Shown here: piece after piece, positions 45,598 through 52,420 of the stretch
Position numbering within the stretch: the stretch's first letter is position 1
How the letters are laid out: the number at the start of each line of letters is the position of its first letter
DNA from: Craterilacuibacter sinensis
GTDB lineage: Bacteria; Pseudomonadota; Gammaproteobacteria; Burkholderiales; Chromobacteriaceae
Assembly: GCF_009831765.1 (NCBI RefSeq)
Contig: NZ_WSSB01000002.1
Span: 108,588-172,587, forward strand
Length of the DNA stretch: 64,000 nt
Direction of reading: 5' to 3'
Position numbers and translations under genes: made by a program
The notes under the pieces: model-generated
Databases searched by the model: none
Told to the model about the DNA's origin: nothing
Seen by the model: the letters and a program-made list of their open reading frames with translations, nothing else

Positions 45598-46380
45598 ATG
45601 CTGCATGTGGTGGCAGGTGGTCATGCTGCAGATAGCCTGCAGGCTTTGCTTGCTGATGCGCAGTTGGCGGGCGCGGTGCTGGACTGGCCGGACGAACTGA
45701 GCAATGGCCCGCTGGCTGATGCCGACCAGATTGATCCGCAGTTGCGTATTGCACACTGGCAGCGCCTGCTGCGCGCCTATCAGCCGCCGCAGCCGGACTG
45801 GGATGAAGCCTGGCAGCGCCAGCGCGCCGCCGCTTGCCGCACCTTGCTGCAAGCCTGGGAACAGTCCATGCCGTTGACGTTGTGGCTGGGCAATCATGCA
45901 GGCGAAACACTCTTGCTACGCATGCTGGCCGCGCAATGCCCGGAACAGTGCGAGCTGTGGGTAGTCGATGTCAGCTTGCATCTGGACACACCGCGCCCCG
46001 GTTTGTGGGCGGTCGGCATGTATTCGGCGGCAGAATTAGCCCCGCTGGCCGGCGATGCCCGTCTGCTGTCACTGCCCGAGCGCCAGATGCTGGCAGAAGA
46101 GTGGGGGGACTGGCAGAGGGCCGGAGACTGTGTGCGTGAAGTACAGGCGGGCAGGCTGCAAGGCCGCCCGCTGTCATGCTACGACAACGTGCTTTTGGAC
46201 GGGCTGGCAGCACATGGCTGTGTGGGTGCTGCGCGTCTGGTGGACGAGAGTATGAGGCGGATAGAGCATACGTTCGTCAGCGACATTTTCTTGTTCTGGC
46301 GTGTGCTGGAGTTGGCCGAGGCGGGCACCTTGCGTCTGCAAACCGGAGCCGGACAGGCGCCTGTGCTGGCGGCTATCTAG
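45598..46380 (+). CDS. DUF1835 domain-containing protein
   Basis: A 260-residue protein of the DUF1835/DUF3658 type. It begins MLHVVAGGHAADSLQ, has a DWPDELSNGPL block and WLGNHAGETLLLRML, and a C-terminal helical part with SYDNVLL-like sequence (SCYDNVLLDG). It starts 2 nt after cysE and is probably in the same transcript. The function is unknown. Confidence 0.82.
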   Translation: MLHVVAGGHAADSLQALLADAQLAGAVLDWPDELSNGPLADADQIDPQLRIAHWQRLLRAYQPPQPDWDEAWQRQRAAACRTLLQAWEQSMPLTLWLGNHAGETLLLRMLAAQCPEQCELWVVDVSLHLDTPRPGLWAVGMYSAAELAPLAGDARLLSLPERQMLAEEWGDWQRAGDCVREVQAGRLQGRPLSCYDNVLLDGLAAHGCVGAARLVDESMRRIEHTFVSDIFLFWRVLELAEAGTLRLQTGAGQAPVLAAI

Positions 46381-46447
46381 GCGGTAGCGACAATCTATTT
46401 TCCATCCTTAATGGGAATGACTATCATCTGCTGTACTCACTCAGCGG

Positions 46448-46864
46448 ATGACTGCCATGACCAAAACCCTGACGTTTGCCGTCTGCCACTTTAGCGTGGC
46501 CTTTGCCGTCAGCTATGCGCTGACCGGCAGCCTGGCGATTTCCGGTGCCATGGCCTTGGCCGAGCCGCTGGCCAATACTGTCACCTACCATTTTCACGAC
46601 AAGATCTGGGACAGGGTGATGGTGCGCGCGCCTGTGCGCCATTTGGCGCTGGCCAAAACTGCGACTTTTGCCGCCTGCCATTTCGCCGTTGCCTTTACCT
46701 TGGCGTGGTTGCTGACCGGCAGCATCGCACTGGCAGGCTTGCTGGCACTGGTCGAACCATTGGTGAATACGGTGGCTTACTTTGTCCATGAACAAGTCTG
46801 GCAACTGGTACGCGCGGGCAAGCCGGTGCCGGCCAAGTCCTCGCCGCCGCGGCCTCTTTGCTAA
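46448..46864 (+). CDS. Tandem DUF2061 membrane protein
   Basis: A 138-residue inner-membrane protein made of two copies of the roughly 55-residue DUF2061 unit. Compare KTLTFAVCHFSVAFAVSYAL with KTATFAACHFAVAFTLAWLL, and the later segments EPLANTVTYHFHDKIW and EPLVNTVAYFVHEQVW. Each half has two hydrophobic segments. The function of the family is unknown. A second ATG (46457) could also start it. Confidence 0.85.
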   Translation: MTAMTKTLTFAVCHFSVAFAVSYALTGSLAISGAMALAEPLANTVTYHFHDKIWDRVMVRAPVRHLALAKTATFAACHFAVAFTLAWLLTGSIALAGLLALVEPLVNTVAYFVHEQVWQLVRAGKPVPAKSSPPRPLC

Positions 46865-46873
46865 ATTATTCTC

Positions 46874-46944
46874 AAGGCCGCGCTGCGGCCTTTTTTATTG
46901 CCTGCAGGTAGAGCCTGTACTCTTATTTTGCAGGCTCTTTTGTT
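46874..46944 (+). terminator. Tandem terminators after the DUF2061 gene
   Basis: AAGGCCGC / GCGGCCTT with a GCT loop and six T residues at 46874-46896; then GAGCCTG / CAGGCTC with a 13-base loop and a T run at 46911-46941. Confidence 0.8.
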
Positions 46945-47170
46945 GATTACCCCGTATTAAAGAGCGTTTTCAGGCCTTTCGGCACAAATTTCCCGTTTTT
47001 ACAAAGCCATAGCTATGAATTTAGCTTAATTTTTTCATGATTTATGAAAAGAGGCGTGAAGGTGTGGCATGCCGTAGCCTTGCTGTAAAAACAAAGGTTT
47101 CCATGTACTTTGTGCGGTATTTCTCCTTGGATGACATTGGGAAAATATCTTAGAAAACAATAATATTACT

Positions 47171-47231
47171 TTGCACAAACGTATAGGTGGCATTAGAATC
47201 CGCCGTTCCAAAACATCGGCTATTGCCGATG
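47171..47231 (+). promoter_or_regulatory. Sigma-70-like promoter and leader hairpin of the OFA transporter
   Basis: TTGCAC (-35), exactly 17 bp, then TAGAAT (-10) at 47194-47199. The predicted transcript has a leader of roughly 107 nt. A perfect hairpin CATCGGC-TATT-GCCGATG lies at 47214-47231, and two ACCGGT sites occur at 47232 and about 47281. Confidence 0.55.
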
Positions 47232-47312
47232 ACCGGTTGCCGCGCCCCGCGTCGCCCATACGCCTCTTGCTTTGCGTGGTACCGGTGTAACCTATCCAAC
47301 TAAGAGATTTTT

Positions 47313-48551
47313 ATGAGCAAAATGAATAAGGCCGTCAGCGTTCTCGTTGCTGGCACCTGTATCAATCTCACCATCGGCGTGCTGTATGCATGGAGTGTGA
47401 TCAAGAAGGGTCTGGTCGCTGACTGGGGCTGGAGCAATACCGAAGCGTCGATGCCGTATAACGTCGCCATCGTGGTATGGGCGATTGCCCTCTTGGCTGC
47501 CGGCGTGATGCAGGACCGCATCGGGCCGAAAAAAGTCATCACGCTGGGCGTAGTGCTGGTGGGTCTGGGCATGATTCTGTCCAGCTTCGTGCCGCAAGAC
47601 TCGGTGATCGGCCTGACCATCGCCTTCGGCGGTATCGTCGGCACCGGTATCGGCTTTGCTTATGCTTGCGTGACCCCGGCCGCGATGAAGTGGTTCCACT
47701 CGTCCAAGAAGGGCATGGTTTCCGGCATCACCGTGGGTGGTTTCGGTCTGGCTGCGGTTTATCTCGCGCCGCTGTGCACCCATCTGATCGAAGCTTACGG
47801 CATCTCCAAGTCGTTCATGATTCTGGGTTCCGCCGTGCTGCTGATCGCGCTGCCGCTGACCCGTCTGATCTCCAACCCGCCTGAAGGCTATACCCCGGCC
47901 GCACCAGCGCTGGCAGCAGGCGCGGTTGCACCCAAGGTGTCCGAGCACAACCTGACCTGGCGCGAGATGATCAAGACCCGTCAGTTCTACTTCCTGTGGA
48001 TCATGTTCGTGTTCTCGTCCTCCGCGGGCGTGATGATCATCGGTAACCTGGCATCGATCGCGACCGACCAGGCCGGCATCCTGAACCCGGCTTATCTGGT
48101 GTCCATCCTGGCGATTGCCAACGCATCCGGTCGCGTTGGTGGCGGCATGCTGTCCGACAAGATCGGCCGCACCAACACCATGCTGCTGGCCTTCGCCGTT
48201 CAGGCTGCCAATATGCTGGCTTTCGCCACCTATCAGGATGCATCCATGATTCTGGTCGGTACCGTGGTTGCCGGTCTGGCCTACGGTTCGCTGATGTCGG
48301 TATTCCCGTCGACTACGGCTGACTTCTACGGCCTGAAGAACTACGGCGCCAACTACGGCGTGCTGTACACCGCCTGGGGCGTGTCCGGCTTTGTCGGCCC
48401 GCTGCTGGCCGGCCTCGCCGTCGACATGACCGGCACCTACAGCGCCGCGTACATGATCTCGGCAGCCCTGCTGGGTGTGGCTATCGTTCTGGGCTTCATG
48501 ACCAAGCCAGTCAAGCTTGCATCGGTTGTCGAAGCCAAGGCTGCTGCCTGA
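47313..48551 (+). CDS. OFA-family MFS transporter (oxalate/formate antiporter-like)
   Basis: A 412-residue twelve-span inner-membrane transporter of the major facilitator superfamily. N-terminal NLTIGVLYAWSVIKKGL and MPYNVAIVVWAIALLAAGVMQDRIGPKKV are typical of the oxalate:formate antiporter family; the second half has GRVGGGMLSDKIGRTN. OFA members exchange or import small carboxylates such as oxalate, formate or lactate/pyruvate; the substrate here is unknown. It is monocistronic between terminators. AT-rich upstream DNA and strong codon bias suggest high expression. Confidence 0.92.
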   Translation: MSKMNKAVSVLVAGTCINLTIGVLYAWSVIKKGLVADWGWSNTEASMPYNVAIVVWAIALLAAGVMQDRIGPKKVITLGVVLVGLGMILSSFVPQDSVIGLTIAFGGIVGTGIGFAYACVTPAAMKWFHSSKKGMVSGITVGGFGLAAVYLAPLCTHLIEAYGISKSFMILGSAVLLIALPLTRLISNPPEGYTPAAPALAAGAVAPKVSEHNLTWREMIKTRQFYFLWIMFVFSSSAGVMIIGNLASIATDQAGILNPAYLVSILAIANASGRVGGGMLSDKIGRTNTMLLAFAVQAANMLAFATYQDASMILVGTVVAGLAYGSLMSVFPSTTADFYGLKNYGANYGVLYTAWGVSGFVGPLLAGLAVDMTGTYSAAYMISAALLGVAIVLGFMTKPVKLASVVEAKAAA

Positions 48552-48567
48552 AGCTTGCGTTAAACCA

Positions 48568-48604
48568 TAAAAAAGGCCGGCCCCAAAGGGTCGGCCTTTT
48601 TTGC
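48568..48604. terminator. Bidirectional terminator
   Basis: AAAAGGCCG / CGGCCTTTT outer stem with inner GC pairs and a CAAA loop, flanked by A and T runs, between the convergent transporter and yaeQ genes. Confidence 0.9.
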
Positions 48605-48626
48605 GTCATGCCGTGGCTTAATCGTA

Positions 48627-49178
48627 TCAGCTGCGGCTGGCCGGCTTCAGTACATGTCCTTCGACCAGAACATTGTGCGTGCCATTGGACAGCCACATCT
48701 GGCCATCCTGTATGGTGGCGGACAATTGCATGCTGCGCTCGGCCATGGCGGCAAGTTCAGCCAGCGTGTCCGGTGCGATGGCAACGACGGTCAGGTTGTC
48801 GAAGCGGCCGGCCTTGCTTTCCAGTTGCGGCCACCAGATTTCAGCCGAGCGTGCGCCATAGCAATAGATCCAGACCGCATCGGCCCGGCCGCAGGCCTTG
48901 CGTACACGCTTCTCATCCGGCTCGCCCAGCTCCAGCCACAGTTCGATTTCATCCGAGTAGTTCTTCTGCCAGATATCCGGCTCGTCATCGGCGCTGATGC
49001 CCTTGGTAAAGGCCAGCATTTCGCTGGCGTGCAGCGCGAACACCGCGATGCGCAGCATCATGCGTTCCAGCGTTTCCGATGGATGGCAGGCGAGGGTCAG
49101 GTTGTGGCTGGCATAGTAGCCGCGATCCATGTCAGAAACATTGACATCGGCCTTGTAGATGGTGGACTTGAGGGCCAT
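48627..49178 (-). CDS. yaeQ: YaeQ family protein
   Basis: A 183-residue protein with the full YaeQ pattern: MALKSTIYKADVNVSDMDRGYY at the start (first 20 are diagnostic), LACHPSETLERMMLRI, then the IELWLELGEPDEKRVRKACG and WWPQLESK blocks. The fold is related to PD-(D/E)XK nucleases; no activity is proven. E. coli yaeQ can compensate for loss of rfaH, reported with unclear mechanism. Confidence 0.93.
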   Translation of the reverse strand: MALKSTIYKADVNVSDMDRGYYASHNLTLACHPSETLERMMLRIAVFALHASEMLAFTKGISADDEPDIWQKNYSDEIELWLELGEPDEKRVRKACGRADAVWIYCYGARSAEIWWPQLESKAGRFDNLTVVAIAPDTLAELAAMAERSMQLSATIQDGQMWLSNGTHNVLVEGHVLKPASRS

Positions 49179-49479
49179 GGGTACGGCTTTCGGGCAAAGG
49201 GGCGAGTTTACCTGTTTCCTAGGGGGCCGTCCTCTTGCGCCTTCCTGTATTACCTGCGGTAAAGCACTTTGTCATGCATTGTCGGGCTGGCGGTTACCCT
49301 GTTGATGGTTTAGTGGATTGTGCGTCGTGCTTCGTTCTCATTGAAAGCGTCGCTGGCGGTGAGATTGTCTCAGTTGAGATGCTATTTCCTCTTATATTTG
49401 AGAAAAATAGGTGTATTTGTGCCGGCATCTATCCCGTTAAATGTAAGCAGGGTCTGGCTGGTGAGTATTTTGTCTAAGT
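49179..49479. other. Intergenic region upstream of the amyloid locus
   Basis: About 300 bp without a supported gene; an 80-codon frame at 49235-49477 has no coding character. It contains TCTCA...TGA-type repeats: TCTCATTGA at about 49337, the overlapping dyads GAGATTGTCTC and TCTCAGTTGAGA at 49361-49379, and TTTGAGA at 49397. They lie 80-145 bp before the -24/-12 promoter. Confidence 0.5.
49361..49379. promoter_or_regulatory. Candidate upstream activator site for a sigma-54 activator
   Basis: Two overlapping dyads, GAGA-TTG-TCTC and TCTCA-GT-TGAGA. The centre is about 110 bp before the -24 element, the normal distance for enhancer-binding proteins. Half-sites recur at 49337 and 49397. Confidence 0.4.
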
Positions 49480-49495
49480 TGGCATGAGGGTTGCT
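49480..49495 (+). promoter_or_regulatory. Sigma-54 (-24/-12) promoter
   Basis: TGGCATGAGGGTTGCT: the -24 TGGCA and the -12 TTGCT elements have the invariant GG and GC exactly 10 bp apart, and only the last C of TGGCAC differs from consensus. It is 116 bp before the amyloid-like gene and oriented toward it. A sigma-54 activator is encoded in the same locus. Confidence 0.75.
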
Positions 49496-49611
49496 GTTAG
49501 GGGAGGACTCCGAGCTGGGAGATGGTTGTTTGAGTTGAACTCAGCGATCACCTGTGGCACGGGGCAGTGGCAGTTAGCATGGTTATTTCTCCCCGATTTG
49601 AGAGGTGTGTC

Positions 49612-50646
49612 ATGAAAAAACTTGCAATTATTTCCGCGTTGAGCTTGGCTTTTGCTGCATCCACTGCATTTGCCGGTAATGAAATTCTGACGGCAGATCA
49701 GGTAGGTGCGGCCAATGGTGGTGCTGCAGCAAACGATGGCTCGACATCCAATGCAACAAGCACGTATACCAAGTCCTGGACAGATAGTTCGACATCGACC
49801 AAGACGAACAATTCGCAGGATAACGACAACCTCGTTTCTGCAAGCAAAGGCGGTGCGGGTGCCAACAACGGTTCGAATTCGGCCGCTGATTCCTTTAATC
49901 AGGATAACGACACTAAGACCACGACGACGACCTCTACGACTAATACGGCCAAAACCGATAACTCGCAAGATAACGATACCAAGGTTGTCGCAAGCAAGGG
50001 TGGTGCGGGTGCCAATAATGGTTCGAATTCGGCTGCTGATTCGTTCAATCAAGATAACGATACCAAAACCACGACAACAACGACCACCTCCACCAGCACG
50101 GTGACCAAAACGGATAGCTCGCAAGACAACGATACGAAGGTTACCGCTAGCAAGGGGGGCGCTGGAGCCAACAATGGCTCGAATGCCGCTGCAGATTCTT
50201 TCAACCAAGACAACGACACGACCACTACAACCAAAACAAATAACTCGCAGGATAACGATACAAAAGTCGTAGCGAGCAAGGGTGGTGCGGCCGCCAACAA
50301 TGGTTCCAATGCTGCGACCGACTCGTTCAATCAGGACAACGACACCAAGACTACGACCACGACAATGACCAAGGTCGACAACTCTCAGGACAACGATACG
50401 ACCACGACAGTCAACACTTGGATCAGCGCAGATCTCCAAGGTAGCGTCGCACCGGTTTCTCTGAACGGACTGGGTATCGCATTGTTGACTGGCAGTGCTC
50501 AACCACTGGTTCATACCGGTGACAACACTGTTAGCGGTGGTTCGCTAGCCAACTCTGCAGGCATCACACAGGTTTCGCAAAACACAGGCCTGAGTGGAAT
50601 GGTTCAGCAGTCGGTCAACGTCCAAGCCAATCTGAGCGTCAAATAA
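49612..50646 (+). CDS. Fap-like amyloid subunit: exported Asn/Gln/Gly repeat protein
   Basis: A 344-residue exported protein, probably the fibre subunit of a Fap-like functional amyloid (FapB/FapC role). The signal peptide is cleaved near TAFA-GN (residue 21). Four near-identical 34-residue units (about 67-100, 117-150, 169-202 and 211-244) read SQDND-x7-SKGGA-x-ANNGSN-x-A-x-DSFNQDND, with a degenerate unit at about 30-56 and a partial one at 258. Thr-rich linkers of 8-18 residues separate them. The C-terminus (270-344) is non-repetitive and carries QNTGLSGMVQQS. There is no cysteine. A good ribosome-binding site (AGAGGTG) precedes the ATG. The assignment is from architecture and neighbours, not from close sequence identity. 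Confidence 0.75.
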   Translation: MKKLAIISALSLAFAASTAFAGNEILTADQVGAANGGAAANDGSTSNATSTYTKSWTDSSTSTKTNNSQDNDNLVSASKGGAGANNGSNSAADSFNQDNDTKTTTTTSTTNTAKTDNSQDNDTKVVASKGGAGANNGSNSAADSFNQDNDTKTTTTTTTSTSTVTKTDSSQDNDTKVTASKGGAGANNGSNAAADSFNQDNDTTTTTKTNNSQDNDTKVVASKGGAAANNGSNAATDSFNQDNDTKTTTTTMTKVDNSQDNDTTTTVNTWISADLQGSVAPVSLNGLGIALLTGSAQPLVHTGDNTVSGGSLANSAGITQVSQNTGLSGMVQQSVNVQANLSVK

Positions 50647-50718
50647 TCAGTCTTTTCCTTTATCCGTCCCGGCCAGTGGCTGGGACGGGAAGGGTAATGA
50701 CGAGACGGAGGTGTAGAG

Positions 50719-51069
50719 ATGTGGCGAGTTGGAACACTGCTGTTGGTTTGTCTGCCTTTTGCTCAGGCGTTTGCTGGCGACCCTGTCAGCGAGCGTCTGG
50801 ATGTTAGCCAGTTGTCTGTCGCTACCGATCTGGGTAGCGAATATGGGCAATCTGCAGATGGCCGGGTTGAAAGACTTCGTTTCATTTCGAACCGGGCCAA
50901 TTTGGATGCCGAGGTCGGTGATGGGGTGTTTTCCTCGGTAGTGACGGGAGCCAATACCATTTCGAACAGCGCGTTCGCGGGGATGAGCGGGATTGGCACC
51001 GTGGTGCAAAATAGCGGTAATCAGGTTGTGGTTCAGAATTCAACGATCTTCAACGTCAGCCTGTACTGA
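50719..51069 (+). CDS. Small exported protein of the Fap-like locus
   Basis: A 116-residue exported protein; the signal peptide is cleaved near AFAG (residue 19-20). I cannot name it with certainty. Its C-terminus GIGTVVQNSGNQVVVQNS fits the same gapless motif as the amyloid subunit and the 187-residue protein (QN[ST]-x5-[VI]-Q-x-S, residues 97-108). It could be a nucleator or minor subunit, the FapA/FapB role. GGAGG lies 7 nt before the ATG. It is 72 nt after the subunit gene and 3 nt before the peptidase gene. Confidence 0.72.
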   Translation: MWRVGTLLLVCLPFAQAFAGDPVSERLDVSQLSVATDLGSEYGQSADGRVERLRFISNRANLDAEVGDGVFSSVVTGANTISNSAFAGMSGIGTVVQNSGNQVVVQNSTIFNVSLY

Positions 51070-51072
51070 GTC

Positions 51073-51762
51073 ATGCGCGCAGCTCTAAAAGGGGGACTGT
51101 TGCTTTGCTCGCTCTGCTGGTCGGTTTCCGTACTTGCAGCATCTATGATCGCGACGCTGCCAGGGGTCGGAGCCGTGGGTGTGAGTGTTCAGAGTGTCAA
51201 GGAACGTGTTTTCAGAAATACCGTTCGCCAGCGCTATGACTTCAGTTGCGGCTCCGCTGCGCTGGCGACTTTGTTGACTTACCACTACGCCGAGCCGACC
51301 ACCGAAGAGCAGGTGTTCAAGTCGATGTTCGCCGATGGTGATCAGGAGCGCATTATGAAGGTCGGTTTCTCGATGGCTGACATGAAGCGCTATCTGGCCA
51401 GTCTTGGGCTCGAAGCAAATGGCTATCGGGTATCTTTTGACAAGCTGGCCGAACTTGCTGTGCCAGCTATCGTCCTGCTGAATCATCAGGGGTACCGCCA
51501 CTTTGTCGTCGTGAAGGGCATGGATGCGGAACGTGTACTGGTCGGTGACTCAGCACTTGGAACTCGTACTATTTCGCGCAAAGAATTCGAGAAAATGTGG
51601 AGCGGTGTGTTATTTGTGATCCTCAACCGTAAGCAGCAGGGGCAGGCGAGTTTCAACCGCTCTGCCGAGTGGCGTTTGCGTGAACCGGCACCCTTGTCGG
51701 TGACACGGTCATCACCGATCGCTGATCTGTATGTTTTGTTACCTCGCAGTGGTGACTTCTGA
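51073..51762 (+). CDS. C39-family peptidase, FapD-like
   Basis: A 229-residue cysteine peptidase with a signal peptide (cleavage near LAAS, residue 23). The C39 core shows the catalytic Cys59 in YDFSCGSAALATLL, His143 in GYRHFVVVKG and Asp159 in VLVGDSALGTR. It is a free-standing C39 domain without an ABC transporter, as in FapD, which is required for Fap export. After the core about 50 residues follow with no recognised feature. It is coupled to its upstream neighbour by a 3-nt gap. Confidence 0.85.
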   Translation: MRAALKGGLLLCSLCWSVSVLAASMIATLPGVGAVGVSVQSVKERVFRNTVRQRYDFSCGSAALATLLTYHYAEPTTEEQVFKSMFADGDQERIMKVGFSMADMKRYLASLGLEANGYRVSFDKLAELAVPAIVLLNHQGYRHFVVVKGMDAERVLVGDSALGTRTISRKEFEKMWSGVLFVILNRKQQGQASFNRSAEWRLREPAPLSVTRSSPIADLYVLLPRSGDF

Positions 51763-51779
51763 TCGGGGGGGGAGCAAAA

Positions 51780-52343
51780 ATGCTATACAAATTTGCGTTG
51801 CCTGCTTTGTTGTTATGTGCCACCAGTGTGGGGGCGGCCGCGCGGGATGATCTGCTCGACATGTCTTTACTGCAGGCTGAGTCCGGAGAGGCGCTTGCCC
51901 AACAGTTCGGGCGCTATGACTCGCCGAACGGTAGTGTATTTTCGTTCGGTATCCAGCGAATGGTTGCCATCGACGGTGCGATGGTGGCTTTGCAGCGGAT
52001 AGATATTCCTGATATCGGGAAGCTGATGATGGATGCTACGGCGGGCACACGTAGCGCTGCAGTACCTGTAACGACCCTGCAAGTTGGTGTAGAGGCATTG
52101 CCTGCCGGCGTCGTTCTTGGGAGCGGGGAGCTGCCAGCTGTAATCGCCGGGATAGATACTGGTGCGACTCGTGTATTGTTGGATGCAATCTTACCGCAGC
52201 AAATTGTTCAGAATACGGCTGACGCACGGGTCATCCAGATTTCAACTCAGATAGACATTGCTGCTCCATTACTGACTGCGTTGCAAGGTTCGCAGGCGCT
52301 CGAGCAGGTCAGCAACTCCATTCTCCAGACTCTGCAGCGCTAG
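51780..52343 (+). CDS. Exported protein of the Fap-like locus, FapE-like position
   Basis: A 187-residue exported protein; signal peptide MLYKFALPALLLCATSVGAA. No family is recognised. It contains QNTADARVIQIS at residues 144-155, the same gapless motif as the other two exported proteins, but followed by a further helix (LLTALQGSQALEQ...). It occupies the position of fapE after the peptidase gene and may be a fibre-associated or accessory protein. GGGGGGAG precedes the ATG. Confidence 0.72.
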   Translation: MLYKFALPALLLCATSVGAAARDDLLDMSLLQAESGEALAQQFGRYDSPNGSVFSFGIQRMVAIDGAMVALQRIDIPDIGKLMMDATAGTRSAAVPVTTLQVGVEALPAGVVLGSGELPAVIAGIDTGATRVLLDAILPQQIVQNTADARVIQISTQIDIAAPLLTALQGSQALEQVSNSILQTLQR

Positions 52344-52387
52344 TGGTGTAGGGCGTAAATCGGTGTGAGGCCGAATGAAAAGTGCAG

Positions 52388-52420
52388 GCGGCGCAGATTT
52401 ATCATCTGCGCCGCTTTGTT
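52388..52420. terminator. Terminator ending the Fap-like operon
   Basis: Perfect 11-bp stem GCGGCGCAGAT / ATCTGCGCCGC with a TTATC loop and TTTGTTTT, between the convergent 187-residue-protein gene and the fapF-like gene. Confidence 0.92.

Larger units (their letters stand above)
46865..47312. other. Long intergenic region upstream of the OFA transporter
   Basis: About 450 bp with no gene. It contains two terminators (46874-46944), an AT-rich middle with a perfect palindrome CATAGCTATG (47008-47017) and an inverted repeat TTTTCAT-GATTT-ATGAAAA (47032-47050), then a promoter and a structured leader before the transporter gene. Confidence 0.7.

Noticed and set aside
49235-49477. 80-codon frame upstream of the sigma-54 promoter
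   Set aside because: No ribosome-binding site, no domain, ends at the promoter and covers the likely activator sites.
49474-50514. 346-codon open frame antisense to the amyloid-like repeat gene
   Set aside because: It mirrors the repeat unit of the sense gene, has Arg/Ile/Val-biased repeats that follow from complementary codons, and lacks a signal or ribosome-binding site. The sense frame has a signal peptide and good initiation.
49612-50646. Curli-type (CsgA) subunit
   Set aside because: No csgG, csgE, csgF or csgD homologue is present, and the repeats lack the S-x5-Q-x-G spacing; the C39 peptidase and FapF-like pore point to Fap.
51073-51762. Bacteriocin-processing C39 transporter
   Set aside because: The protein has a signal peptide and only the peptidase domain; no ABC membrane or ATPase domain and no double-glycine leader peptide gene is present.
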